DNA from: Pseudofrankia coriaricola
GTDB taxonomy: Bacteria > Actinomycetota > Actinomycetes > Frankiales > Frankiaceae
Assembly: GCF_001854805.1 (NCBI RefSeq)
Contig: NZ_MBLO01000009.1
Span: forward strand, 1-64,000
Direction of reading: 5' to 3'
DNA length: 64,000 nt
Within the stretch, counting starts at the first letter, position 1, and every line of letters begins with the position of its first letter. The notes under the pieces are model-generated. The model worked only from the letters and a program-made list of their open reading frames with translations. It had not been told where the DNA came from and searched no databases. Shown here piece by piece: positions 18,262 through 26,482 of the stretch. A program made the translations under genes and the position numbers.

Positions 18262-19236
18262 TCAGGCGGACACGCCGAGGACGGCGGCTCGCAGGGTCAG
18301 CGCGTCCTCGCAGGGGGTGGCGCCGAGCTCGCGGTGCAGCACCGCGGCCAGCCGGTCGAACTGGCGCAGCGCCTCGACCCGCTCGCCGCGGGCCGCGTGC
18401 CGCCGCATGATCGCCAGGTGGGCGCGTTCGTCGGCCGGATCCTCGAGCAGCAGCCGCTCCCAGCGCCCGGCCGCCCGCAGCATGCGCAGGTAGAGCTGCC
18501 GCAGCTGGTCGCGGTCCGGCTCGGTCCACGGTTCGTGGGCGTCCTCGGGCAGCAGCGGCCCGCGGTAGGCGTCGGCCGCGCGCGCGGCCGACGCCTTGTC
18601 GACCCAGCGGTCGAGGCTCACGACCCGGCCGGACATACTGCCCGCCCAGTCCGTGTCTCCGCCCACAGTGGCGGCCGCGCTGGGGCCGCCCACGCCGGGA
18701 CCGGGGCGGGCGAGGCCGGCGAGCGCGCGCATGCCGGCGCGTCGGAACACCTCGGCGTCCACGGTCACGTCCCAGCCGGGGCACAGGGCGACGACGTTGC
18801 CCCGCAGCACGACCGCGCCGGCGCCGCCGAGGGCCCGGCGGGCGTAGTGGGCGCACTTGTGCAGCCGCGGCACCACCTCGGCGAGCGGCAGCTCGGGCCA
18901 CAGGGCGTCGAGGACCACCTCCCGGTGCAACCGCCGCATCGGCGCGAGCGCCAGCAGCTTCACCAGCGACATCGCGTGCCGCCGGCACCAGGCCGTCTCC
19001 GGCACGAGTACGAGACGGCCCCGCCGGGCGGCCTCCTGGGCGGTGACGCCCGGCGCGGCCACGGCCGCCCGTGGCTCGAGCGGCGCCGAGACCACCTCCG
19101 ACCGCCCGGCGACGGGCGCCGCGGCTACCAGGACGCCGAACTCCCCGAGCAGCCGGATCTCGACGGCCCGCCCAGGGGCCGTCCGTTCCCCGGCCGCCAA
19201 GCCCAGGTCGCGCGGGGTCGTCCCCGTCGTCGCCAT
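18262..19236 (-). CDS. BTAD-domain transcriptional regulator
   Basis: A 324-residue protein. The second half is a bacterial transcriptional activator domain ('RDQLRQLYLRMLRAAGRWER' and 'RAHLAIMRRHAARGERVEAL'), a TPR-like module of SARP activators. The first half contains a winged-helix-like region around 'REVVLDALWPELP', as in SARPs. The ATG at 19236 is chosen because GGAGG lies 8 bases upstream; a longer in-frame start lies at 19305. It is followed 57 bp later by azlCD on the same strand, so it may activate those genes. SARP relatives also control secondary metabolism. Confidence 0.82.
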   Translation of the reverse strand: MATTGTTPRDLGLAAGERTAPGRAVEIRLLGEFGVLVAAAPVAGRSEVVSAPLEPRAAVAAPGVTAQEAARRGRLVLVPETAWCRRHAMSLVKLLALAPMRRLHREVVLDALWPELPLAEVVPRLHKCAHYARRALGGAGAVVLRGNVVALCPGWDVTVDAEVFRRAGMRALAGLARPGPGVGGPSAAATVGGDTDWAGSMSGRVVSLDRWVDKASAARAADAYRGPLLPEDAHEPWTEPDRDQLRQLYLRMLRAAGRWERLLLEDPADERAHLAIMRRHAARGERVEALRQFDRLAAVLHRELGATPCEDALTLRAAVLGVSA

Positions 19237-19418
19237 CGCCCGTCCTCCGCCTCGATGCAGGTCCCCCGCTGGCTCCCGCGCCCGTCGTCCGCCATCCGAG
19301 TTCAAGACTCCGGCCAGCCGACGGCCCGCGACCAGTACAGCCCCTGTACCCGCGGTGTCGCATATGCGTCAGTGCGCCGGCCGGCGCGCCCGGCCAGGCC
19401 GCCAGCCAGCGCCCGGTC

Positions 19419-19473
19419 AGCGCGCCGGCGGCGGCGCCCGGTCAGCAGGCGCGGCGCCCGGTCAGCAGGCGTC
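19419..19473. repeat. GCGCCCGGTCAGC direct repeats
   Basis: The 20-bp unit GCGCCCGGTCAGCAGGCG(C/T)(G/C) occurs at 19434 and 19454. A third partial copy of its first 13 bases lies at 19419. It sits between the WD40 gene stop and the BTAD gene region. Confidence 0.8.
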
Positions 19474-19487
19474 GAGCGGCCCGGGTG

Positions 19488-21164
19488 TCAGCGCAGCCGC
19501 CAGAGGCGGACGGAGTTGTCGGTTCCGACCGTGGCGAGGAGGTTCCCGTCCGGCGAGAACTTCGCGCCCCACTGGTCCGCCAGGGGCTTACCGAGCGCCG
19601 ACGGGTGGGCGGGATCGGCGACGTTCCAGAGGTGCACGACGTTGTCCGACCCGTGGCTGGCGAGCACCGTGCCGTCGGGCGAGAACCCGACGGACAGCAC
19701 GCCGTCGGCGTGGCCGGTGAGCGGCGGGCCGAGTGGCCGCGGGCTGGCGAGGTCGGTGACGTCCCAGAGGCGGATGGTCCGGTCCCCGCCGGCGGTCGCG
19801 AGGGTCTTCCCGTCGGGCGCGAACGCGACGCTCCACACCCCGCTCACATGGCCGGTCAGCGGCTGGCCGAGCGCCACCGGGTGGGCGCGGTCGGAGATGT
19901 CCCACAGGTGGACCAGACTGTCCGAGTCGGCCACGGCGAGGGTGCGTCCGTTGGGCGAGAAGTCGAGGCCGAGCGCCTTCGCGTCGCCGCCGAATGGTCC
20001 CCCGGTGGGCTTCGGGGCGGCGCCGTCGCTGACGTCCCACAGCCGCAGGGTGCCGTCGGGGTCGGCGATCGCGAGGACGTCGCCGTCGGGCGAGAAGCGC
20101 GCGAGGTGCCCCAGGCCGGCATGCTGGCCGAACGGCTCGCTGAGGGCGGTCATCCGCGCGGGATCGCGGATGTCCAGGAGGACGGCGTCGGAGCTGCCCA
20201 CCGCCACCGTCTTCAGGTCGGGGGCGACGGCGATGCCCCACCAGTCGGGGCGGGCGATCGTCGACCGGCCGATCTGGACCGGGGTGGCACCGCCCTTCAC
20301 CTGCCACTGGCGCAGCGCCGCCTGGCCGATGTAGTCGATTGTCGCCCCGCCGTCGGCGACAGCCAGGCGCCTGCCGTCGGCGGAGAACGCGAGCCCGAAC
20401 ACCGCCCTGGACTTGTCCGGGTCGGCGGGAAGCTGCGCGACCAGGGCCGGCGGGGCGACGATGAGAGCCTGCGCGGTCGTCGGTCCCTTCTTGTCGCGGG
20501 TGGCGAGGATGGTGATGCCAGTCGCGGCGGCGCCGAGCAGCACGCACACGGCGAGGACGAGCAGGACGAACCCCCAGCGGCCGAACCCCCAGCGGCCTGA
20601 CCGTCCCTCGGACGGTCGCGCCGCGGGCTCCCCCGGCGCCGGGGGATATCCAGTAGCCGTCGGATAACCCGGCGCTGTCGGATAGCCCGGCGCCGCGGGA
20701 TAACCCGGCGCCGGGTACCTGGCGGGGTCGGCCTGGCCCCGCCAGGGCTCGGGACCGGCGCCGGCCCAGCCGTAGGGCGGCGCCGGCTGCGCGGGCGGAA
20801 GGAGCGGAGCCGGCGGTGGCGTCGGCGTCGGCGTCGGCGTCGGCGGTGACGCGACCGGCGGCCAGCCGGCGGCGAGGTCATACGGCGTGGTCCACGAGCG
20901 GTCCGGCGCCAGGCCGGTCGCCGGCTCCTCGGGTGCGGCGAGCGGACCCGTCGCCCCAGGTCCAGGCTGGACGATCGTCTCGTCCGGACTGATGGTCGCT
21001 TCCTCGGACCACGCCGGGTGCGCCGCCGGCGCGCGCTGGATGATCGTCTCGTCCGGGTCGACCGCCGGCTCCTCGGGCGCGGCGGAGGGGCCCGGCGCCC
21101 CGGGCGCGGGGTGAACGATCGTCTCGTCCGGGTCGAAGGGCATGTTCGCGGGCACGTCGGCCAT
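19488..21164 (-). CDS. Membrane-anchored WD40 repeat protein
   Basis: A 558-residue protein in three parts. Residues 1-90 hold three copies of a 'PDETIV/I' element, with threonines at about 15, 40 and 63. A Pro-rich linker with PGYPTA-type repeats runs to about 185. One membrane helix follows ('FVLLVLAVCVLLGAAATGIT', about 198-220). The rest is a C-terminal beta-propeller of WD40 units ('FSPDGTVLASHGSDNVVHLW' type). The N-terminus should be cytoplasmic and the propeller extracellular. The DETI threonines look like Ser/Thr-kinase sites read by FHA domains, which is inference. WD40 propellers of this kind are common in signalling proteins of Frankia and Streptomyces. No kinase gene is in the window. 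Confidence 0.85.
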   Translation of the reverse strand: MADVPANMPFDPDETIVHPAPGAPGPSAAPEEPAVDPDETIIQRAPAAHPAWSEEATISPDETIVQPGPGATGPLAAPEEPATGLAPDRSWTTPYDLAAGWPPVASPPTPTPTPTPPPAPLLPPAQPAPPYGWAGAGPEPWRGQADPARYPAPGYPAAPGYPTAPGYPTATGYPPAPGEPAARPSEGRSGRWGFGRWGFVLLVLAVCVLLGAAATGITILATRDKKGPTTAQALIVAPPALVAQLPADPDKSRAVFGLAFSADGRRLAVADGGATIDYIGQAALRQWQVKGGATPVQIGRSTIARPDWWGIAVAPDLKTVAVGSSDAVLLDIRDPARMTALSEPFGQHAGLGHLARFSPDGDVLAIADPDGTLRLWDVSDGAAPKPTGGPFGGDAKALGLDFSPNGRTLAVADSDSLVHLWDISDRAHPVALGQPLTGHVSGVWSVAFAPDGKTLATAGGDRTIRLWDVTDLASPRPLGPPLTGHADGVLSVGFSPDGTVLASHGSDNVVHLWNVADPAHPSALGKPLADQWGAKFSPDGNLLATVGTDNSVRLWRLR

Positions 21165-21308
21165 CAGCTCTTCTCCCTGATACTGGCCGACCGGCCAGGT
21201 GTCCGTCGCGACGCATGGTCATTTCGGTGCGACGGTACCGCATCGCCCTGACGGGCACGACCCGGCCAAGACCGACATATCGGTCAGGTCCGCTGCTGGT
21301 GGCCGGTG

Positions 21309-22280
21309 CTACCGGCCGGCCCCGCGACCGGCCGCCCCGATCCACGACATCGCCGTGGCGACCATCTCGAGGCCGTGTCCCCAGGCGGTCGTCCGGCCGT
21401 CGACGAAGATTCCCGACGGCAGCCGGTCGGCGACGAGCCGCGCGGCCGCGGCGGGGTGCAGCCGGTCGCGGGACGCCCCGATCACCAGGCAGGGACAGCG
21501 GATCGCCGCCAGCGCGTCCAGGTCGAGCCCCGGGTAGGCCTGCCAGGTGAGCAGCGACTGCCGCAGCTTGCCCGGGTCGGCGGTCCGCAGGACCCGGTAG
21601 AACCCGCCCAGCCCGTTCGCCTTGCGACGGCGATGCACGTACCTCGCCCCTGGCAGGAGTACCCAGCGCAGGATCTCCAGCACCGACGGCGGGCATGGCC
21701 ACAGCACCCGCGCCGCGGACGGGACCGGCGCGGCGACGTGCGGCAGCAGCAGGATGATCCAGGCGGGCGGCGGGTCGAGCAGCGGGTGCGCGTGCAGGGC
21801 CAGGACCGCGCCGGTCGAGGCGGCGATGACGCCGTAGCGGCCGGCGGAGGCGACCGTCTGGCGGGCGAGCTCGGCGACGTCCGCGGCCATGTCGGCGACC
21901 GTCATCTGGTCACCGGGGCGCAGCCGGGACGACGCCTTCTCCCGGGTCTCGACGTACCACGTGCGGTGGCGCGCCGCGAGCGCCGGCAGGGTTTTCCGCC
22001 AGCTGTAGGGCGTCGACGACCAGCCGGGCACGAAAAGGACAGGATCGGCCGCGGCGCTCGACGCCCCGCCGAACAGCAGGGCCCGCAGGAGCGCGTCCGG
22101 CGCGCGCACGGCGCGGACCTCGTCGCGCCACGGCAGCAGCGGGTCCGGGATGTCGCGCCGTCCCCACTCGGACTCCCGGACACGCCACCCCCAGGGTAGG
22201 TCCCGGCACTGCTCGGCCCACCACGCCGCGTCCACGCCCGAACCGCGCACCAGCCGCTCTCTGGCCTCGTCCCCGCTCAT
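21309..22280 (-). CDS. Alpha/beta hydrolase
   Basis: A 323-residue protein with an alpha/beta-hydrolase core: 'PVLFVPGWSSTPYSW' (oxyanion region), a nucleophile elbow reading 'AASTGA' instead of the usual GxSxG, 'CPCLVIGASRDRLHP' (acid loop) and 'AWGHGLEM' (catalytic His). The elbow lacks the first glycine but keeps the serine, so activity is still possible. The ATG at 22280 is preferred over one 57 bases upstream because 'MSGDEARERL' is the natural start. The substrate is unknown. It stands alone between the WD40 and ADP-ribosylglycohydrolase genes. Confidence 0.8.
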   Translation of the reverse strand: MSGDEARERLVRGSGVDAAWWAEQCRDLPWGWRVRESEWGRRDIPDPLLPWRDEVRAVRAPDALLRALLFGGASSAAADPVLFVPGWSSTPYSWRKTLPALAARHRTWYVETREKASSRLRPGDQMTVADMAADVAELARQTVASAGRYGVIAASTGAVLALHAHPLLDPPPAWIILLLPHVAAPVPSAARVLWPCPPSVLEILRWVLLPGARYVHRRRKANGLGGFYRVLRTADPGKLRQSLLTWQAYPGLDLDALAAIRCPCLVIGASRDRLHPAAAARLVADRLPSGIFVDGRTTAWGHGLEMVATAMSWIGAAGRGAGR

Positions 22281-22788
22281 GGCCGCATCTCCTCCCCGAC
22301 CGCGGTGTCGCCGCGCCGAGACCGCATTCAGCGTCAAGGAGTCCCAGTGTCAGCGGGAAAGAGAAAGAAGCAGGCACCCGTGGAGGTCACCGTCAGGAAT
22401 ACCGGAATGCCAGGAGGAGAAGGCGGTCGGGGTGTGGTGGCAGACCGTAGCCACAGACGGGCACGGACGAGGGCCCGCGCCCGTCAGTCGGGGCGAGGCA
22501 CTGGGCGTGCTCGCCCCGTGTCGGGCGCTGGGCGCCCTCCCCGCGTGGTTCCGGGCCCTGGCATTTGGCGGTGGTGGGGCCTGGACCGGGCTGACGACGT
22601 GGCTGGGTTGGCACTGCGCCGACGCGCTGTCACCAGTTGTGGCTGAGTTTCGCTTACTGGTCGATGGAACGGCGCCGCGGCCCGCCGCGGCTGGACATCC
22701 GAGCCCATGGGATGTCGTCGGCTCAGCCGCCGGGGTAGCGGGAGGCCCACTCGGTGGTGGCGCCTCCTCAGGGACCCGGAAACGCCAG
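22281..22788. other. Intergenic with duplicated gene tail
   Basis: About 500 bp without an intact gene. A plus-strand frame from about 22431 has some protein character ('LGALPAWFRALAFGGGG'), but no start site or family supports it. The right edge holds a copy of the end of the neighbouring ADP-ribosylglycohydrolase gene at 22723. Confidence 0.5.
22723..22776 (-). pseudogene. Duplicate tail of ADP-ribosylglycohydrolase
   Basis: Fifteen codons read 'GGATTEWASRYPGG' and stop, directly preceded by a TGA. The intact gene next door ends 'WGGVTSTWAERYPGA'. The alignment shows the same ending with TGG (Trp) changed to TGA. It is a leftover of a second copy whose body has been lost. Confidence 0.65.
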
Positions 22789-23904
22789 CTACGCGCCGGG
22801 ATAACGCTCCGCCCAGGTTGATGTCACGCCTCCCCAGGGGTCGGCGACCTCGGCGCTGCCGGTGACCTCGCGGACCAGGTCGTCGGCGACCTCGCGAACC
22901 AGGCCGTAGCCTTCGAGCTCGTCGAGCCAGCCGACCGGCAGCGCGTCCTCGCCGAGCGCCGCGCCGACGAGGTTGCCGCAGATCGCGCCGGTGGAGTCGC
23001 TGTCACCGGAGTGGTTCACGGCGGCGAGCAGCGCGGCGCGCGGGTCGTCCGCCGCGGTGACGGCGCAGAAGACGGCGATGGCCAGCGCCTCCTCGGCGAC
23101 CCAGCCCGCGCCGAGCGTCTCCACCCGCTCCGCCATGAGGGCCGGCTTGGCGGGCCGGCCCGCGCCCCGGTCGTCGGCCGTGATCTCCCCGGCCGCGCCG
23201 AGCGCCGCCCTAAGCGCCCGCGCGACCTCATGGCCCTGTGGCTCGTCCTCGGCCCGGCGCAGCGCCGACATCGCGGCCGCGAGCACCGACGCGCCCTCCA
23301 GCACCTCGGCGACGATCCAGGCGAAGGCGCCGGCGGCGAGGTAGCCGGACGGGTGGCCGTGGGTGAGCACCGCGCACTCGACGGCGAGCGACCAGGCGTC
23401 CTCCGGCTCGCGGCGCAGCAGGCCGAACGGCGCCGAGCGCATCACGGTGCCGCAGCCCTTGCTGTCCGGGTTGGCCGGGCTCTCGGACGTGCCCATCTTC
23501 GGCGCCGCCAGGCCGGACAGGCAGGCGTTGCCCGGCGCGCGGCGGGCGTAGAGCACCGGCTGCGCCGCGAGCCAGCCGCTCACCTCGGCCGGCGGCCCGC
23601 TCATCCGCTGCGTCACCAGCCAGCGCTGGTACGCCTGCCACAGCACGGTCGGCGGGTGGCAGATCCCGCGGGACCGGCCGCGCACCGAGGCACGGATGAG
23701 GCCCTCGGCGGTGAACAGCGTCATCTGGGTATCGTCGGTGATCGGCGCGAACACGCCGTAGGCCTCGGTCAGCCCGGTGACCCCGTCCGGCCCGTGCGCG
23801 CGCCGGATCTCGCCGAGCGACAGGAACTCGATGCCGGCGCCGAGCGCGTCGCCCACCGCGCCGCCGAGCAGGCAGCCCCTCACCCGGTCCCGGTAGGACA
23901 ACAC
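22789..23904 (-). CDS. ADP-ribosylglycohydrolase family protein
   Basis: A 371-residue all-helical hydrolase. Metal-site motifs of the ARH/DraG family are present: 'GAVGDALGAGIE' (about 15-26), 'ITDDTQMTLFT' (about 55-65), 'KGCGTVMRSAPFG' and 'NHSGDSDSTGAICGN' near residue 310. It should cleave ADP-ribose from a protein, nucleic acid or small molecule with two divalent metals. The start is GTG 23904 before 'LSYRDRVRGCLLGG'; the open frame extends upstream without family signal. Close relatives include ARH1-like and antiphage-associated enzymes, but no partner transferase lies in the window. Confidence 0.88.
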   Translation of the reverse strand: MLSYRDRVRGCLLGGAVGDALGAGIEFLSLGEIRRAHGPDGVTGLTEAYGVFAPITDDTQMTLFTAEGLIRASVRGRSRGICHPPTVLWQAYQRWLVTQRMSGPPAEVSGWLAAQPVLYARRAPGNACLSGLAAPKMGTSESPANPDSKGCGTVMRSAPFGLLRREPEDAWSLAVECAVLTHGHPSGYLAAGAFAWIVAEVLEGASVLAAAMSALRRAEDEPQGHEVARALRAALGAAGEITADDRGAGRPAKPALMAERVETLGAGWVAEEALAIAVFCAVTAADDPRAALLAAVNHSGDSDSTGAICGNLVGAALGEDALPVGWLDELEGYGLVREVADDLVREVTGSAEVADPWGGVTSTWAERYPGA

Positions 23905-24140
23905 CGCGATTCCCCCTCCACCACCCCTGCGACCGTGCGCCCGGCTCGGCCGGCCGTGGCCGAGCCCGCGAACGCGCGTGATCCAAGCGTAGGTAGCAAC
24001 ACCGACAATCCAGCGCCCCGGTGGCAGCGAGACCACGCCAAGCTCCCCGTCCCCGCGGTTACCGCGCCTGGCAGTCACGGCGATAACCTCTCCACGGCAA
24101 GACAAATCGACCACGGAGCCCAGACGTTGCGAGCCTGCCG

Positions 24141-24935
24141 ATGAGCGCGGCCGAACCCCCCGCCCCGGCTGGCGCGGCGCGGGCGCGGCCACGGGTCGTC
24201 CTGGCCGACGACGCCGCCTTCTTCCGCGAGGCGATCGCGGGGCTGCTGCAACGATCCGGCCTCGACGTCGTCGGCGAGGCCGGCGACCCGGTGGCGCTGC
24301 GCGCGGCGGTTGCCCGGCTGCGCCCCGACGTCGCCGTCATCGACATCCGGATGCCCCCCACCCGCAGGCTGGAGGGCCTGGAGGCCGCGCTCGCGATCCG
24401 CCGCGACCAGCCGGGCGTCGGCGTGCTGCTGCTGTCCCAGTACCTCGAGTCCCACTACCTGCCCACGCTGTTCGGCGCGGCCATCGGGCCGGCCCGGCCG
24501 GCGGCCGGGGACGCGAGCCCCCGCGCCCGCGCGCACCCAGCCGGCGTCCGTGCCATCGGCGGCACGGACGCCGGCCAAGGCGGGGTCGGCTACCTGCTCA
24601 AGGAACGGGTCGGCGGGGCGTCGGTCTTCGTCGACGCCGTCCGGCGCGTCGCGGCCGGCGGCTGCGTGCTCGACCCGGAGGTCGTGGCCCTGCTGCTCGA
24701 CGGCCGCCGTCGCCGCGACGTGCTGGCAACGCTGTCCGCCCGCGAGCGCGAGGTGCTCGGCCTGATGGCCGAGGGCCGGTCCAACCGGGCCATCGGCGAC
24801 AAGCTGGTACTGACCCCGCGCACCGTCGAGTCGCACATCCGCAACATCTTCGGCCGCCTCGGCCTGGAACCCGAGCAGGACGACAACCGCCGAGTCCTCG
24901 CCGTCCTCGCCTACCTGCGCGCCGAAGGCCGGTAG
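24141..24935 (+). CDS. LuxR-type response regulator
   Basis: A 264-residue NarL/LuxR-family regulator. The receiver has the acidic pair Asp23-Asp24, the phosphoacceptor Asp68 in 'VIDIRMPP' and the lysine in 'GYLLKERV'. The C-terminal HTH is 'LSAREREVLGLMAEGRSNRA' followed by 'LTPRTVESHIRNIF'. An extra segment of about 34 residues (about 113-147, Ala/Pro/Gly-rich) sits between 'YLPTLFGAA' and 'GVGYLLKE', where other receivers pass directly, and may be a loop insertion. A HisKA_3 kinase lies 1.5 kb downstream and is the likely partner. Confidence 0.88.
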   Translation: MSAAEPPAPAGAARARPRVVLADDAAFFREAIAGLLQRSGLDVVGEAGDPVALRAAVARLRPDVAVIDIRMPPTRRLEGLEAALAIRRDQPGVGVLLLSQYLESHYLPTLFGAAIGPARPAAGDASPRARAHPAGVRAIGGTDAGQGGVGYLLKERVGGASVFVDAVRRVAAGGCVLDPEVVALLLDGRRRRDVLATLSAREREVLGLMAEGRSNRAIGDKLVLTPRTVESHIRNIFGRLGLEPEQDDNRRVLAVLAYLRAEGR

Positions 24936-24948
24936 AGCCTCTCCCGCG

Positions 24949-25146
24949 CGGATCCTCCGGGAGCGGATCTCGACGGTCAGCCAGCTGGGTTTCCTCGACA
25001 CGGTCGCGGACTTCGGGTTCTACACCGAGGTGATCGAGAGCACGCCCGGATTCCTGGCCAACCTGAGCAAACTCGCGCGGGCGTCCGCGGCCTGGGACGC
25101 CACCAACCCCCTTCGCCTGCTCGGCCCCGACGGGAGGGCACAGTGA
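24949..25146 (+). pseudogene. C-terminal gene fragment, unidentified
   Basis: Sixty-five codons with clear protein character ('ISTVSQLGFLDTVADFGFYT', 'SKLARASAAWDATNPLRLLG') run to TGA 25146 with normal codon use. There is no start codon or RBS: the frame enters from the end of the response-regulator gene. This is the tail of a lost gene. The family is not recognised. Protein-like codons continue briefly around 25220-25310 in another frame ('FETVVYAAMFRGSLGS'). Confidence 0.55.
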
Positions 25147-25287
25147 TCTCGCGCCCCAGTCGGTCAGCTCGCGGTCGGCCCGATGCCAGTTTCGCGACTG
25201 CGACCCGACCTGTCAGTTCGAGACCGTCGTCTATGCCGCGATGTTCCGCGGCAGTCTTGGATCAAGATATGCCTGGCCGGAACGGAT

Positions 25288-25983
25288 CTACGATCCGGCC
25301 TCGCCGCTGAGTACGGCCTCGCCGCTGAGTACGCCGCGTCGCTCAAGCTCCTCCACGACACTCCGGCCAGCATCGCGGAAGTCGTCGACTCGGTAGCGGG
25401 CCGCTTCCTCCCCGTCGCCGGCGGCGATGGCGCGCACGACGCGGGCGTGTGCGTCGACGGTGTCGTTATGGCTGCGGTCGATGCTGATGCGGAACACCAG
25501 CGGCAGGTATCCGGTGAAGGCGCGCAGCTCGGCGCGGAGGCGGCGCGAACCACCGGCACGGTGCTCGGTGGTGAGGATCGTGCGCACGAGCTCGACCACA
25601 CGGTCCCGATCGTTCGGCGTCGCGGCTCGAAGCTCGTCGACCAGGCCTTCGAGCCGCGCGATCACCTCACGGTCCCGCTCCTCGGCCAGCCGTCGGACGG
25701 CAACGCCGCTGAGCAGGCCGATGATCTCAAAATCGTCGGTGATCGACTTGGCGTCGAACGGCTCGACGAAGACCCCCCGATGATACGTCGAGGCAACGAT
25801 GCCGTCCCGCTCCAACATCACGATAGCTTCGCGGACCGGGAGACGGCTCACGTCGAGTTCCTGGCACACCTCTCCAAGATCGATCCGATCGCCCGACTTG
25901 AAGCGTCCCTCGAAGATCTGCTCCAAGACGTAGTCCACGACGGCAGCGCTCGTCTTGTTTCGAGGGACGGGACGGGGCGCCAC
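25288..25983 (-). CDS. GntR-family regulator with FCD domain
   Basis: A 231-residue FadR-type GntR regulator. The winged helix is at about residues 10-70 ('GDRIDLGEVCQELDVSRLPV', then 'EAIVMLERDGIVASTYHRGV'). It is followed by an all-helical FCD ligand domain with 'RISIDRSHNDTVDAHARVVR', whose His residues fit the metal site. It usually binds an organic acid. The last residues repeat 'VLSGEA' because of an 18-bp tandem duplication at 25297-25332. Its neighbours are gene scraps, so its target is not evident. Confidence 0.88.
   Translation of the reverse strand: MAPRPVPRNKTSAAVVDYVLEQIFEGRFKSGDRIDLGEVCQELDVSRLPVREAIVMLERDGIVASTYHRGVFVEPFDAKSITDDFEIIGLLSGVAVRRLAEERDREVIARLEGLVDELRAATPNDRDRVVELVRTILTTEHRAGGSRRLRAELRAFTGYLPLVFRISIDRSHNDTVDAHARVVRAIAAGDGEEAARYRVDDFRDAGRSVVEELERRGVLSGEAVLSGEAGS
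25297..25332. repeat. 18-bp tandem duplication in GntR 3' end
   Basis: GGCCTCGCCGCTGAGTAC occurs twice in a row and adds six residues to the C-terminus of the GntR regulator without changing frame. Confidence 0.9.
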
Positions 25984-26219
25984 AGCGGGTGATCCTTATC
26001 GGGATCGATGTTTGTACCGAACACAGAGCTTGTTTGCCCAAACGACGCTATCACGGATCTTGAAGTCGGCATGGCTGGCGTCGGGGCGTCTGGGCGTACC
26101 CCAACCGGACACAGTTTCGTGTGCATCGCGCCGTAATCGATCACCGGGATCGCAGGCACATCACCAGGCGCTGACCTGCTACGACGCCTACCCGGTGGCT
26201 CACTCGGGGAGTACTGGGC

Positions 26220-26357
26220 CTACTCCGGCGGGCGCGTCCAGGCGCGAACGGCCAGCTTGCCGGTGGTGCCGAGGTCGAGGTAGGGCGCCACGGTCACCGG
26301 ATCGGCGCCCTGCTGGGCCCGCACCCTGACGTACGGGACATTGAGGGTGGTCCCGGC
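26220..26357 (-). pseudogene. C-terminal gene fragment, unidentified
   Basis: Forty-five codons on the minus strand read as ordinary protein ('TTLNVPYVRVRAQQGADPVT', 'LDLGTTGKLAVRAWTRPPE') and stop at 26220. The frame ends abruptly at 26357, where a resolvase fragment begins on the other strand. The parent family is not recognised. Confidence 0.5.
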
Positions 26358-26359
26358 CG

Positions 26360-26446
26360 AAGTTCGACCTCGTGATGCAGCTGCTGCGCGCCGGCGGCAC
26401 CCTCAAGGTCACCTGCCTGCGCCGGCTGGACAGCCCCATTTCGTAG
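26360..26446 (+). pseudogene. Serine recombinase fragment
   Basis: Twenty-eight codons ('FDLVMQLLRAGGTLKVTCLR' then 'RLDSPIS', stop) match the part of resolvase/invertase domains that normally reads FDxxMxLLRxGDTLxVxRLDRL. The catalytic N-terminus and the rest are gone. It directly abuts the minus-strand remnant, so this looks like a recombination breakpoint. Confidence 0.5.
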
Positions 26447-26482
26447 TCCGGAGAATCGGCGTTTGACAGTCTCCGCGGCCGC

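Larger units (their letters stand above)
25984..26482. other. Intergenic with two abutting gene scraps
   Basis: About 500 bp. The left half, upstream of the GntR gene, probably carries its promoter and is less GC-rich. The right half contains two gene fragments in opposite directions that meet at 26358. Confidence 0.6.

Noticed and set aside
22431-22821. Plus-strand protein over the intergenic region
   Set aside because: Codon use and start context are weak, and it overlaps the antisense tail of the ADP-ribosylglycohydrolase copy.
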